From positions 558,001 through 622,000 of the forward strand of contig CAZCMS010000001.1 in the NCBI GenBank assembly GCA_964499935.1: 64,000 nt of DNA, given 5' to 3'. The notes under the pieces were generated by a model, which was not told where the DNA came from, ran no database searches, and saw only the letters and a list, made by a program, of their open reading frames with translations. Positions 1 through 8,794 of the stretch are shown here, piece after piece. Each line of letters begins with the position of its first letter. Position 1 is the first letter of the stretch. A program made the position numbers and the translations under genes. Source of the stretch: CALBGR01 sp964499935. GTDB taxonomy: Bacteria > Patescibacteriota > Saccharimonadia > Saccharimonadales > UBA4665.

Positions 1-5
1 ATGAG

Positions 6-449
6 ATGGCGCAACGAGCGATTGAGCTTGCTCTGCCGAGTATCGAAGCCATGATGAATGGTGGTATTGCCAAGCGTAAGCACGGCTATTTGATTATTGG
101 CACTATCGATCAGGATGCGCCTGGTCCTGTGCTTGCAGCATCGTGGGCGTTCGGCTATCCGAGCGAATGGGAGCACCCGTACGGGAATATCGCTCTCGAT
201 AAGTACCTCATCACCAATGAATACGGCATGTCGACACGCGAGGTGCACGATAAGTACCCCGAAAAAGTGGGGTCTCTTCGGACCCCTTACAAGGGCTCTG
301 ACTTCGATAAGGAGTACGGGCTGATTGTTGCCTATTCGGGTGCTGATGACTACATCGACGAAGTAATTGCTGGGGTTGTTCTCAAGATTCTCATCGGTCT
401 CATCCGACGTGAAGAGGCAGCTCAGCTCGCTTCGGCCGAGACGTCCTAG
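6..449 (+). CDS. Hypothetical protein, possibly 5'-truncated by the window edge
   Basis: I do not recognise this 147-residue protein. It is soluble-looking, with a short hydrophobic stretch near the C-terminus (VIAGVVLKILIGLI) and no signal peptide. The reading frame stays open to the first base of the window, so the true start may lie upstream and the ATG used here is only the first one visible. Codon choice is GC-rich (many GGC, ATC, GAC, CTC), unlike dnaE downstream but like the small membrane genes at 14681-14929 and 36707-37857, which hints at a shared foreign origin. It is followed by two consecutive strong hairpins. No function is assigned. Confidence 0.6.
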   Translation: MAQRAIELALPSIEAMMNGGIAKRKHGYLIIGTIDQDAPGPVLAASWAFGYPSEWEHPYGNIALDKYLITNEYGMSTREVHDKYPEKVGSLRTPYKGSDFDKEYGLIVAYSGADDYIDEVIAGVVLKILIGLIRREEAAQLASAETS

Positions 450-469
450 ACAGTAGTCACACGGAATAT

Positions 470-511
470 CCCGGACGGGAAAGGCTCTATGTGAGCAAAT
501 GCCCGTCCGGG
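470..511 (+). repeat. Perfect 10-bp inverted repeat, GC-rich hairpin
   Basis: CCCGGACGGG at 470-479 pairs perfectly with CCCGTCCGGG at 502-511 across a 22-nt loop. It sits 20 nt after the stop of the first ORF. There is no T-run after it, so it is not a textbook terminator by itself. It may act together with the next hairpin, which begins 3 nt later. Confidence 0.7.
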
Positions 512-514
512 CAC

Positions 515-569
515 GGATCTTATAGCTACTACGCGTATATCGCGACACTGGCAGCTATATGATCCTTTT
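515..569 (+). terminator. Probable intrinsic terminator with a nested stem
   Basis: GGATCTTATAGCT at 515-527 pairs with AGCTATATGATCC at 553-565 (12 of 13 positions). Inside it is a small CGCG/CGCG hairpin with loop TATAT. A TTTT tract follows at 566-569. The position downstream of the first ORF fits termination of that transcript before the cupin promoter at 596-601. Confidence 0.6.
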
Positions 570-607
570 ACTTTCTGTCTATATCGGCATTTTGATATAG
601 TGAACAC

Positions 608-976
608 ATGACTAAGTATATTTATTCTAAGGACGAAGCTCTCGTCAAGCAAAAATTTGGCATTAATCTTATTACCTACGGCTCAGTAACTGAGGATATA
701 AATTTTGTGCGAGTCAGTGTGTCGGAGGGCCACCTGGAAGAATTCAAAAATACTTCATGGTTCGTCTATTACCTTATTGAAGGTAATGGTGTTTTTGTAC
801 TTAACGATGAAAAAGTCGGAGCAAAACAGGGAGACGTGATCTCGATACCGCCAAACACACGCATACATTACTTTGGCAAAATGGAGCTCGTGCTAATTGT
901 CAGTCCACCATGGAAAGCAGAGAACGAAACGCATATTCGTGACGTGGATCCGTCTGAAAATCCTTTGTTAGATTAA
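608..976 (+). CDS. Single-domain cupin protein
   Basis: A small (122-residue) beta-barrel protein of the cupin superfamily. The fold is suggested by YLIEGNGVFVLNDEK followed by KQGDVISIPPNTRIHYFG, which resembles the two conserved cupin motifs. The usual histidine metal ligands of motif 1 are not obvious, so metal binding and enzymatic activity are uncertain; a sugar- or ligand-binding role is possible. An extended -10 (TGA then TATAGT, 596-601) ends 6 nt before the ATG, which predicts a leaderless mRNA. It is a stand-alone gene between a terminator and dnaE. Confidence 0.7.
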   Translation: MTKYIYSKDEALVKQKFGINLITYGSVTEDINFVRVSVSEGHLEEFKNTSWFVYYLIEGNGVFVLNDEKVGAKQGDVISIPPNTRIHYFGKMELVLIVSPPWKAENETHIRDVDPSENPLLD

Positions 977-1089
977 GCAGGAATTGTATCTAAGCATTTC
1001 GTGACGTGTGTTGTAAAAGTTAAGCTTTAGGCCAATGCTGTATCAGGGTATACTTAAGTATAAGTAAATAAATCCAGAGGGTACTGTAA

Positions 1090-4000
1090 ATGGCAAAAGA
1101 TGCTGCTAAAGTGTCGTTAAAACCGAGTGATTATGTGCATCTGCATAATCACACGCAATTTAGTCTGTTGGACGGTTTGACGCGCGTTGGTCCACTCATG
1201 GATTTTACAAAAGAGCATGGCATGGAAGCCGTGGCAATGACCGACCATGGAACTATGTCTGGCGCCATCGAGTTTTACAAAGAGGCAAAAGCCAAAGGCA
1301 TAAAGCCAATAATTGGACTCGAAACGTATGTTGCTGCTCGCAAACACACCGATAAAGATCCGCAAAAAGATAAAAACCGATTTCATTTAATTTTGCTAGC
1401 TACGAATATGAAGGGCTATCAAAATCTGATGCAACTTTCGACAATTGCTAACCTGGATGGATTCTACTATTATCCGCGTATCGACCATGATCTGCTAGAA
1501 AAATATAACGAAGGCATTATCGCACTCAGCGGATGCATGAGCGGTGAAGTTGGCAGCGCACTAAAACAAGATCAGTACGAACAAGCACGAGACATAGCCA
1601 AGTGGTATAAGGGTATCTTTGGTGATAGATATTATCTTGAGCTCCAAGATCATGGACACCCAGATAATCCACTTACGAGCATCGATCAGCAGCAAATCAA
1701 CGAAGGAATTTTAAAATTAGGCAAGGAATTGGATATCCCAGTTGCGCTTACCTGTGACGCTCACTACCTTTATCATGAAGATCAAGATGCACATGAAATT
1801 CTATTGTGTGTAGGAACAGGATCATTTTTGAGTGACGAAAAACGTATGTCTTTGAAGGATTTTCCTTTGCATGTGGTTCCTCCAGAAGAGCTTATTGAGC
1901 GTTGGGGCGCTGATAATCCAGATGTAATCACTAACACCAAAGCCATTGCCGATCGTTGTGATCTGGAGCTTGAGCTGGGAAAAATTTTAATTCCTAGTTT
2001 TCCGGTGCCAGAAGGCGAAACTGAAAAAACCTACCTCCATACATTGGTATATCAAGGCTTGGCGTGGCGGTATGGCGGCATTGAAGAGGAGGTTGCTGCT
2101 ACATATACAATCGAGGAGGCTAAAAAAACACTTCCAGAAAATGCACTTGAACGAACTCAGTATGAAATCGATGTTATAGACAAGATGGGTTTTAACGGGT
2201 ACTTCTTAATTATCCAAGATTTCATTAATTGGGGCAAGAACCAGGGAATAGTATTCGGCCCAGGGCGAGGTAGTGCTGCCGGGTCGATTATTGCCTATGC
2301 ATTAAAGATTACCGAACTTGACCCTATTAAATACGACTTACTCTTTGAGCGATTTCTTAACCCAGATCGAATTAGTATGCCCGATATCGATATTGATATT
2401 CAGGATACACGACGTGACGAGGTAATTCAGTATTGTGTCGAGAAATATGGCAAAGAACGTGTAGCAAATATTGTGACGTTTGGTCGCATGTTTGCTCGTA
2501 ACGCAGTGCGCGACGTATCACGAGTATTGCAGGTTCCATATGCCGAGGCTGATCGTTTGGCGAAGATGATTCCTGCGCCAGTACAGGGGCGTCATATTCC
2601 GCTTGAAACCTCGCTCAAAAAGGATGCAGATCTTAAGCATGAATACGAAACAAACGAAACATCAAAGACAGTATTCGATCAGGCGTTGCGACTCGAAGGG
2701 ACAATTCGTTCGCATGGTGTCCATGCAGCCGGAGTAGTGATTGCTCCAGATGATATTGTGAAGTTTGCACCGCTTGAAATGGCGCAAAAGGGAGTTGTAA
2801 CAACACAGTACCCGATGGGTCCGGTCGAAGAGCTAGGGCTGCTTAAAATGGATTTCTTGGGCCTGAGCAACTTGACGATTATTAAAAACACACTACGTAT
2901 CATAAAAAGAGTGTATGGCAGAGATATTGACATTAATACTATCCCTCTTGACGACGCAGAAACATACAAATTGTTTCAGAGAGGTGACACCACGGGAGTG
3001 TTCCAGCTTGAATCTGCCGGCATGAAGCGCTATCTCAAGGAACTTAGGCCAACGGTTTTTGAAGATATCGTAGCGATGGTTGCACTGTATCGTCCTGGTC
3101 CTATGCAATTTATTGATAGCTTTATTAAGCGAAAGCACGGCGAAGAGCGAATAGAATATTTGCATCCTAAAATGGAAAATGCGCTTAAGAGTACGTATGG
3201 AATTTTAGTGTACCAAGAGCAGTTTATGCAGATATCCAAAGATCTTGCAGGGTTCACGGGTGGTCAGGCAGATACTTTGCGTAAGGCTGTTGGTAAAAAG
3301 ATTATGTCGATGATGCAAAAGGTGCGGCCTGAGTTTATCGAAGGTGCTATTAAGCATAGCAATGCCGACAGGGCACTCATGGAAAAATTCTGGGCTCAAT
3401 TGGAAGAGTTCGCGAATTACTGTTTCAACAAGTCGCACGCAGCGTGTTATGGATTAATTGCATACCAAACGGCGTACCTAAAGGCGCACTATCCAGCTGC
3501 CTTTATGGCGGCGTTAATGACAAGCGATTACGATGATATCGATCGCCTGGCAATTGAAATTACAGAATGCCAGCATATGGGCATTGATGTACTCCAGCCA
3601 GATGTGAATGAGTCCTTCGTAGAGTTTGCGGTGGTGCCAGATCCTGAAAATCCCGATAATCGAAAAGCGCCGATCCGTTTTGGAATGAACGCAATTAAGA
3701 ATGTCGGAACAAATGCCGTAGAAGAGGTGCTTAGGGCGCGGGAAATCGATGGAAAGTTCACTGACATCGAGGATTTTCTTGCAAAGGTCAATGTACGTAC
3801 GGCGAACAGAAAAACTTTAGAAAGTTTAGCGAAAGCAGGCGCATTTGATCGTTTTGGAAGTCGTTCACTTTTGCTGCACAACATGGATAGCATGATTGCG
3901 TATGCGTCACGACTGCAAAAACAAGCTAGCAGTGGCCAAACTGACCTTTTTGGTAATCTGCTCGAAGAGGACGCACACATGAAACCAAAGCTAGCATTGG

Positions 4001-4758
4001 AGCCTGCGCCGACCGAGCATAATCTTCGTGAGCAGTTGCTTTGGGAGCGTGAACTGCTCGGACTATATTTGAGTCAACACCCGCTTTCTATGTTCGAAAA
4101 GTTTCTAAGTGAACAGACAATTGCCATATCGACACTTGTGCCTGAGCATGATGGTAGATCGATCAAAGTTGGCGGTGCTATTAGTGACGTCAGGGAAATC
4201 ACTACCAAAAACGGTAAAAAAATGGCCTTTGTAAAAATAGAGGATAAATCTGGTGAAGTTGAGTTAATTGTATTTCCAAATAGCTTCCAACAAACACTTG
4301 GCTTATGGGAGCGAGATAAAGTTGTACTTGTTACAGGTAAAGCTTCTGCGAAGGATCGTGATGGCAACATCGGCAGTGAAATAAAGGTAATGGTCGATGA
4401 TGCACGAGAAATCACGGCTGAACAAGCTCAGAATTACCAGGAAACAGGCAGAAAAATAAAGACACCTAAAGTTTCCAAGAAGACAGTAGCGACAGTGGTC
4501 AAGAAAAAAGAAGCGGTAATTGATGATATGCAACCAAAGCGACTGTATATACGACTTGCCAATAGCGATGATCAACAATTATTAATTACATTAAAGCAGG
4601 CGATCGATCAGTATGTGGGCGAGACCGAAGTAGTGCTTGTATTGGGTCCAGCTAGCTCGAAGCAGATTATTAAACTGCCGGTAGGCGTACGACAGGATGA
4701 TGAGCTACTAGAAGGCCTCCGTGGTTTGGTCGGCCAGGAAAATATAAAAATCCAGTAA
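1090..4758 (+). CDS. dnaE: DNA polymerase III alpha subunit
   Basis: Replicative polymerase of the C family, 1222 residues, normal length for a DnaE1-type enzyme. An N-terminal PHP domain begins with HLHNH (residues 17-21), followed by MTDHGTMSG. The palm carries PDIDIDIQ, giving catalytic aspartates at about 432 and 434, and the third is in KMDFLGL at about 588. FNKSHAACYG and the downstream fingers/tandem HhH region follow, and a C-terminal OB fold starts near residue 1020 (IKVGGAISDVREI). The start is supported by CAGAGGG 10-16 nt upstream of the ATG and a -10-like TATACT further up. Followed convergently by the CAP gene. Confidence 0.97.
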   Translation: MAKDAAKVSLKPSDYVHLHNHTQFSLLDGLTRVGPLMDFTKEHGMEAVAMTDHGTMSGAIEFYKEAKAKGIKPIIGLETYVAARKHTDKDPQKDKNRFHLILLATNMKGYQNLMQLSTIANLDGFYYYPRIDHDLLEKYNEGIIALSGCMSGEVGSALKQDQYEQARDIAKWYKGIFGDRYYLELQDHGHPDNPLTSIDQQQINEGILKLGKELDIPVALTCDAHYLYHEDQDAHEILLCVGTGSFLSDEKRMSLKDFPLHVVPPEELIERWGADNPDVITNTKAIADRCDLELELGKILIPSFPVPEGETEKTYLHTLVYQGLAWRYGGIEEEVAATYTIEEAKKTLPENALERTQYEIDVIDKMGFNGYFLIIQDFINWGKNQGIVFGPGRGSAAGSIIAYALKITELDPIKYDLLFERFLNPDRISMPDIDIDIQDTRRDEVIQYCVEKYGKERVANIVTFGRMFARNAVRDVSRVLQVPYAEADRLAKMIPAPVQGRHIPLETSLKKDADLKHEYETNETSKTVFDQALRLEGTIRSHGVHAAGVVIAPDDIVKFAPLEMAQKGVVTTQYPMGPVEELGLLKMDFLGLSNLTIIKNTLRIIKRVYGRDIDINTIPLDDAETYKLFQRGDTTGVFQLESAGMKRYLKELRPTVFEDIVAMVALYRPGPMQFIDSFIKRKHGEERIEYLHPKMENALKSTYGILVYQEQFMQISKDLAGFTGGQADTLRKAVGKKIMSMMQKVRPEFIEGAIKHSNADRALMEKFWAQLEEFANYCFNKSHAACYGLIAYQTAYLKAHYPAAFMAALMTSDYDDIDRLAIEITECQHMGIDVLQPDVNESFVEFAVVPDPENPDNRKAPIRFGMNAIKNVGTNAVEEVLRAREIDGKFTDIEDFLAKVNVRTANRKTLESLAKAGAFDRFGSRSLLLHNMDSMIAYASRLQKQASSGQTDLFGNLLEEDAHMKPKLALEPAPTEHNLREQLLWERELLGLYLSQHPLSMFEKFLSEQTIAISTLVPEHDGRSIKVGGAISDVREITTKNGKKMAFVKIEDKSGEVELIVFPNSFQQTLGLWERDKVVLVTGKASAKDRDGNIGSEIKVMVDDAREITAEQAQNYQETGRKIKTPKVSKKTVATVVKKKEAVIDDMQPKRLYIRLANSDDQQLLITLKQAIDQYVGETEVVLVLGPASSKQIIKLPVGVRQDDELLEGLRGLVGQENIKIQ

Positions 4759-4792
4759 CCTAGTGTCTATATTCTTGCTACTGTAAGGTCGA

Positions 4793-5743
4793 CTACTGTA
4801 TTACGCCGGCAGTTCTTGAAAGAATAAAGCCAATCATAATACCGCTCACAATAACAATATCAAGCACCTTGTGTTTAATTATGAATGCCTCGCCCTTTAC
4901 TAGTGCACGATGCCAGACAAGACTGTGTCGTATGATGAATAAGAATAGGAGTAAGGCCCCTAACAACGAAACAACATATATGCTCCACGGCGCACTGCCA
5001 CTCGTGGCCATCTGCACGCGTGCAACTTTTGTCTCTCCGGGTACAACCGCGCTGACGGATAATTTACCTGACCTAGCAGTGTCTTTAACTGCAATCGGCT
5101 GACCGGCTACATTGGTGGATGCAGGGGTTGTAGCATTTTGAGCTATTGATTCAGCGGACGGCTTTGCATACAAGGCGACCACTACAGTTTGCTCGCCTTC
5201 GTTTTGATAGTTTGGACCATGGGCTATGCCAAAGCCGACTTCGCTGTAGGTTCCGTTAAGTATATTTGCACGGTGCCCAGGGCTATTCATCCAGCCTGTT
5301 ACTGTGCTTGCATTATCGCTAAACCCATAGGCGAGGTTCTCGCCGGCAGCCTGATACTTATAGCCAACTTGATTTATGAATACCCAAGGCTCTTGGCCAT
5401 CAGGTGTCGTGTGCGACCAGTAATTACGAGTTATCATGTCGTTTGCTTTTGCTTGTGCTGCTTGAGAGAGGGTGGCGTTAAGTGTCAAGTCTGAAAGTGC
5501 ATTTTGTTCTCGTTCGGCATTAGTGCTTGCGAGGAGGCCCGAAGGAGTTGTATTGATAGCGTAGTGGAGTACATTTTTTTGTATAAATGCGCTATTAAAG
5601 AATAGGCCGAGTCCAACTATCATTAATAGAGGCAGGTATGGCCAATACGCTTTTACAAAGTGATTGCTGCGTTTCTGATGTGCGCCATGACGACGCTTGC
5701 GGGAGGGCGTTTGTTTCGGTTTTGGTTTTGTAGCAATAGCCAT
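4793..5743 (-). CDS. Membrane-anchored CAP/SCP-like extracellular protein
   Basis: 316 residues. A basic N-terminus (KPKPKQTPSRKRRHG) precedes one transmembrane segment at about 32-52. An extracellular CAP (SCP/PR1) domain at roughly 75-200 shows HTTPDGQEPW, AAGENLAYGF and MNSPGHRANILN, including the conserved His/Glu cavity residues. Two further hydrophobic segments near the C-terminus (about 253-272 and 295-311) should return the chain to the membrane. Bacterial CAP proteins of this type are exported, but their activities are mostly undefined. A TATAAT box lies about 40 nt upstream of the ATG, so this mRNA has a leader. Confidence 0.85.
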   Translation of the reverse strand: MAIATKPKPKQTPSRKRRHGAHQKRSNHFVKAYWPYLPLLMIVGLGLFFNSAFIQKNVLHYAINTTPSGLLASTNAEREQNALSDLTLNATLSQAAQAKANDMITRNYWSHTTPDGQEPWVFINQVGYKYQAAGENLAYGFSDNASTVTGWMNSPGHRANILNGTYSEVGFGIAHGPNYQNEGEQTVVVALYAKPSAESIAQNATTPASTNVAGQPIAVKDTARSGKLSVSAVVPGETKVARVQMATSGSAPWSIYVVSLLGALLLFLFIIRHSLVWHRALVKGEAFIIKHKVLDIVIVSGIMIGFILSRTAGVIQ

Positions 5744-5793
5744 ATTTTTTGTATTATGTTCGTATTTACATAAATTATACCATGCTTATGTTT

Positions 5794-6297
5794 TCAAGCA
5801 AATGGATAGAACCTACAGTGATATAAAGCCATGGCTGATGCTTGCACGACGTTAAAAGATTCTTTTTCTCCAAACATAGGAATCTCGAGTATTTGGTCGC
5901 ATACGTTTAGTATTTCGTTTTCAATGCCCTCCGTTTCTCGTCCTATGAGTAGCGCTATTTTTTTGGGTACCTTGTATTCTGGGAGTAGGATTGCACTTGA
6001 AGCCTGTTCTACAGCTGCTAGTGTATATCCTGCATGCTTAAGATTTTCAATACATGCAAAAACATTGTCGGTATGAGCCCAGAAGTCAGATTGCTCGGAA
6101 CCCAATGCTGTTTTGGATATCTGAGTAGTTAGCTTTTGGCGTATATGAGGAAGTCTGTCGTCGTTTTCTTGCTCGGGATATGGCGTGTAGCCAGTAAGAT
6201 ACACTCTTGAGACGCCAAGGCCTTCTGCGGTACGCAGCAAGGAGCCAACATTGTGAGTGCTCCGCAAATTGTGAGCAATAATTATGATATCTGTCAT
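5794..6297 (-). CDS. TrmH/SpoU-family 2'-O-ribose RNA methyltransferase
   Basis: SPOUT-fold methylase that should methylate a ribose 2'-OH of tRNA or rRNA with S-adenosylmethionine. Motif 1 is NLRSTHNVGSLLRTAEGLGV, motif 2 is LLIGRETEGIENEIL, and motif 3 is EKESFNVVQASAMALY, the three that build the trefoil knot. The open frame extends to 6342, but I choose the ATG at 6297 because TGC-TATAGT, an extended -10, lies 9 nt before it and falls inside the longer reading. The length of 167 residues fits a minimal catalytic domain. It is one of three SpoU paralogs in the window, divergent from the pilus ATPase gene. Confidence 0.88.
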   Translation of the reverse strand: MTDIIIIAHNLRSTHNVGSLLRTAEGLGVSRVYLTGYTPYPEQENDDRLPHIRQKLTTQISKTALGSEQSDFWAHTDNVFACIENLKHAGYTLAAVEQASSAILLPEYKVPKKIALLIGRETEGIENEILNVCDQILEIPMFGEKESFNVVQASAMALYHCRFYPFA

Positions 6298-6392
6298 TCT
6301 GAAGTAACTATAGCAAAGACTGGTGTATTTCATAGCGCTCATGGTTTATAATATGTCGATATGGAACGATTATTGCAGGAAGGGGTTCAGCA

Positions 6393-7997
6393 GTGAGCCA
6401 GGATGCACGTCTTGATGAAGAGCGGGCAACACAGCGTCGCGCTCAATTATTAAATCTTGATTATTTTGATACGTCGGTAACAGCAGAAAAACCACTCTTC
6501 AAAGATATGTTGGAAATTCCTGAAATCAAACAATTAAGGATTATCCCTGTTTCAGTAACCAAGGGGAATATTCTATTTGGCATTACTACAACGACTTCCC
6601 AACAAACTATGAGGCAGCTCGAACAACGTTTTGCAGACAGTAGAGTTTCTTTTGCAATAATTTCAGAAACAGGTTTCCACGAATATGTGAATTTGTATGA
6701 TCCACCAAAACAGATTGTATACCACGATATAGAACTTAATTCTGCCGGTACCGATGACTTAGTTCAGCAAGTGTCTGCAACATTGGAGCAGGTTCGTGCT
6801 GATGATATGTTGGCATATCTTGTGCATCAGGCACACAAACTTCAAGCGTCAGATATACATGTTGAAAACCAGAAAGATTTTGTGCGTATACGATTCAGGA
6901 TCGACGGTGTACTGCATGCAATAGCCCGGTTATCTGTAGACAAGAGTCGTATTCTTATTTCTGCTATCGCAAGCGGTGCTAATGTATCAACAAGTGCCGA
7001 TGAGGCACAGCAGGGCCATATTGCTCAGCATGTACAGATGGCAGACGGTGGCGAAGTCGACGTTAACTTGCGTGTTGAAACAGTCCCAACAATTAATGGT
7101 ATGGATGTGGTGATGCGACTATTTAATATGCATCAAGAGATGTATCATCTGGATAAGCTAGGCCTGTCGGGCAGCGAGCGCACGGTTGTTGATGATATTA
7201 TTGCTAAGCCGTCTGGCCTGGTGATGGTGGTGGGACCAACAGGTTCAGGTAAAACTACTACGCTTTATTCCATGCTAAATTCGCTTAACAGCGAAGAGCG
7301 CAAGATAATTACTATCGAAGATCCGGTTGAGTACCAGTTTGAGGGAATCACGCAGATTACCGTAAAGAGCCATTCAGCGAACGATCAGAGTTTTGCAGAG
7401 CGTTTGCGCGCTGTTCTTCGATTAGATCCAGACATTGTGATGGTCGGAGAAATTCGCGATATGGAGACAGCCAAAACTGCTTTACAGGCGTCGCTCACCG
7501 GCCATCTGGTGCTTTCAACGTTCCATGCAAGTTCTGCTGCAGCTGCACTGACACGATTGATGGATATTATTGGTGAAAACCCTTTGTTTGTGTCGGCGAT
7601 TCGTTTAGTTATGGCGCAGCGATTAGTGCGTAAGCTGGACGACGATATCAAGCAGGAGTACCATCCAACGGATACAGAAAGAGCCCAGCTGCAAAAAGTA
7701 ATTGACACTCTTCCAGGCGGCGTAGAACGACCAAATCTTGATCATATAACGCTATTTAAGCCTGGAACTTCAGAAGAGAACCCATACGGTTATAGGGGGC
7801 AGATTGCGCTTCGTGAGCAATTTTTAATGAATGATGAAATCATCAAAACGCTCCATAATGTAGCAAAAGCAGGCAGCACTCAGGAAATAGAAAATGCAGC
7901 GGTGCATAGCGGTATGCTTACGATGTTACAGAATGGTGTGTTGGCGGTTTGTAAGGGCGAAACAACGCTCGAAGAGGTAACTCGGGTTATTGGATAA
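6393..7997 (+). CDS. pilB: Type IV pilus assembly / type II secretion ATPase (GspE/PilB family)
   Basis: Cytoplasmic hexameric ATPase that powers pilus extension. An N-terminal MshEN-like region (about 1-150) is followed by the ATPase core. Walker A is GPTGSGKTT (281-289), with the Asp box downstream, Walker B around IVMVGEIRD (about 349-357) and a His box with HLVLSTFHA. The start is GTG with AGGAAGGGG ending 7 nt upstream; earlier ATGs in other frames are closed by stops. The C-terminal tetracysteine zinc motif common in PilB/GspE is absent: the segment after AQRLVRKL has no CxxC pairs. No pilin or PilC gene is adjacent. 534 residues. Confidence 0.92.
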   Translation: MSQDARLDEERATQRRAQLLNLDYFDTSVTAEKPLFKDMLEIPEIKQLRIIPVSVTKGNILFGITTTTSQQTMRQLEQRFADSRVSFAIISETGFHEYVNLYDPPKQIVYHDIELNSAGTDDLVQQVSATLEQVRADDMLAYLVHQAHKLQASDIHVENQKDFVRIRFRIDGVLHAIARLSVDKSRILISAIASGANVSTSADEAQQGHIAQHVQMADGGEVDVNLRVETVPTINGMDVVMRLFNMHQEMYHLDKLGLSGSERTVVDDIIAKPSGLVMVVGPTGSGKTTTLYSMLNSLNSEERKIITIEDPVEYQFEGITQITVKSHSANDQSFAERLRAVLRLDPDIVMVGEIRDMETAKTALQASLTGHLVLSTFHASSAAAALTRLMDIIGENPLFVSAIRLVMAQRLVRKLDDDIKQEYHPTDTERAQLQKVIDTLPGGVERPNLDHITLFKPGTSEENPYGYRGQIALREQFLMNDEIIKTLHNVAKAGSTQEIENAAVHSGMLTMLQNGVLAVCKGETTLEEVTRVIG

Positions 7998-8004
7998 GCT
8001 TTAC

Positions 8005-8760
8005 CTAATATCCAAGTTGCAGCTTGTCTTGTAGTCTGATTAATTCAACAATTGAGATAAGGCTCTGCTCAATAAGTTCAAAGTGTTTTTCGGGGTGCGT
8101 CATAAGCTTTGGCGAGTGATCAGTATTAGGAATTATAATGTAATTACCATGTTTGGCAGCCTCAAAGTACATCGTAGGAATTAGTTTGGGGATGATGCTA
8201 TCAAGTTCGTGTTCTAATACGTAGGTGGCGCCGTTGTGTATTTTAATTCCGTCGAATCCTCTGTTGTCGTTTAGATAGCCTTGCTCTGTTGCGACCCTGT
8301 GTGATTTTGGATTTGAATATTTTGCAGTTTGTTTATGCGGAATATCGAACTCCGAATTGAGATATGCAGCAGGTGCCCTGAGGACGACGCTATGTACGGT
8401 GCGCGCACCAGCAAGAAGCGCGGTCATATAGCCACCAAAACTACCGCCAATAACAATAACTTTCTTATATCCGAGTGCAATAATCTCATCGTATATCGCA
8501 ACAACTTCCCTATGCTGCTGCTCCATAGTTGTTGTTTCTATCGGTTGAGCGTGAAGTCCGTGGCCAGCGTAATCCATAGTTACAAAGGGGATTTCAAGTG
8601 TTTTCGCCATGCGTTTAACGCCGTCTAGGTGAGAGTCCATTGAGCTCGACCAGCCTTGCAACCAGAATACACACCACTCTTTTGATATATTGTCGGGTGA
8701 TACGACTCTCCACGGAACAATATCGCCACCCAGGTCTAGAGTAAATTCCTGTATATTCAT
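8005..8760 (-). CDS. Alpha/beta hydrolase
   Basis: 251-residue hydrolase of the alpha/beta fold. The nucleophile elbow is GGSFGGYMTA, and the rest of the catalytic triad is probably Asp in HELDSIIPK and His in NTDHSPKL, in the expected order. No signal peptide or lid insertion is apparent. The substrate cannot be told from sequence; peptidase S9-like or esterase-like activity is possible. It is convergent with the pilus ATPase gene (7 nt between stops) and lies downstream of malic enzyme on the same strand with a 34-nt gap, so co-transcription is plausible. Confidence 0.85.
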   Translation of the reverse strand: MNIQEFTLDLGGDIVPWRVVSPDNISKEWCVFWLQGWSSSMDSHLDGVKRMAKTLEIPFVTMDYAGHGLHAQPIETTTMEQQHREVVAIYDEIIALGYKKVIVIGGSFGGYMTALLAGARTVHSVVLRAPAAYLNSEFDIPHKQTAKYSNPKSHRVATEQGYLNDNRGFDGIKIHNGATYVLEHELDSIIPKLIPTMYFEAAKHGNYIIIPNTDHSPKLMTHPEKHFELIEQSLISIVELIRLQDKLQLGY

Positions 8761-8794
8761 AATGTATCTTTCGTGTATTATCTGTGAATGGTTA

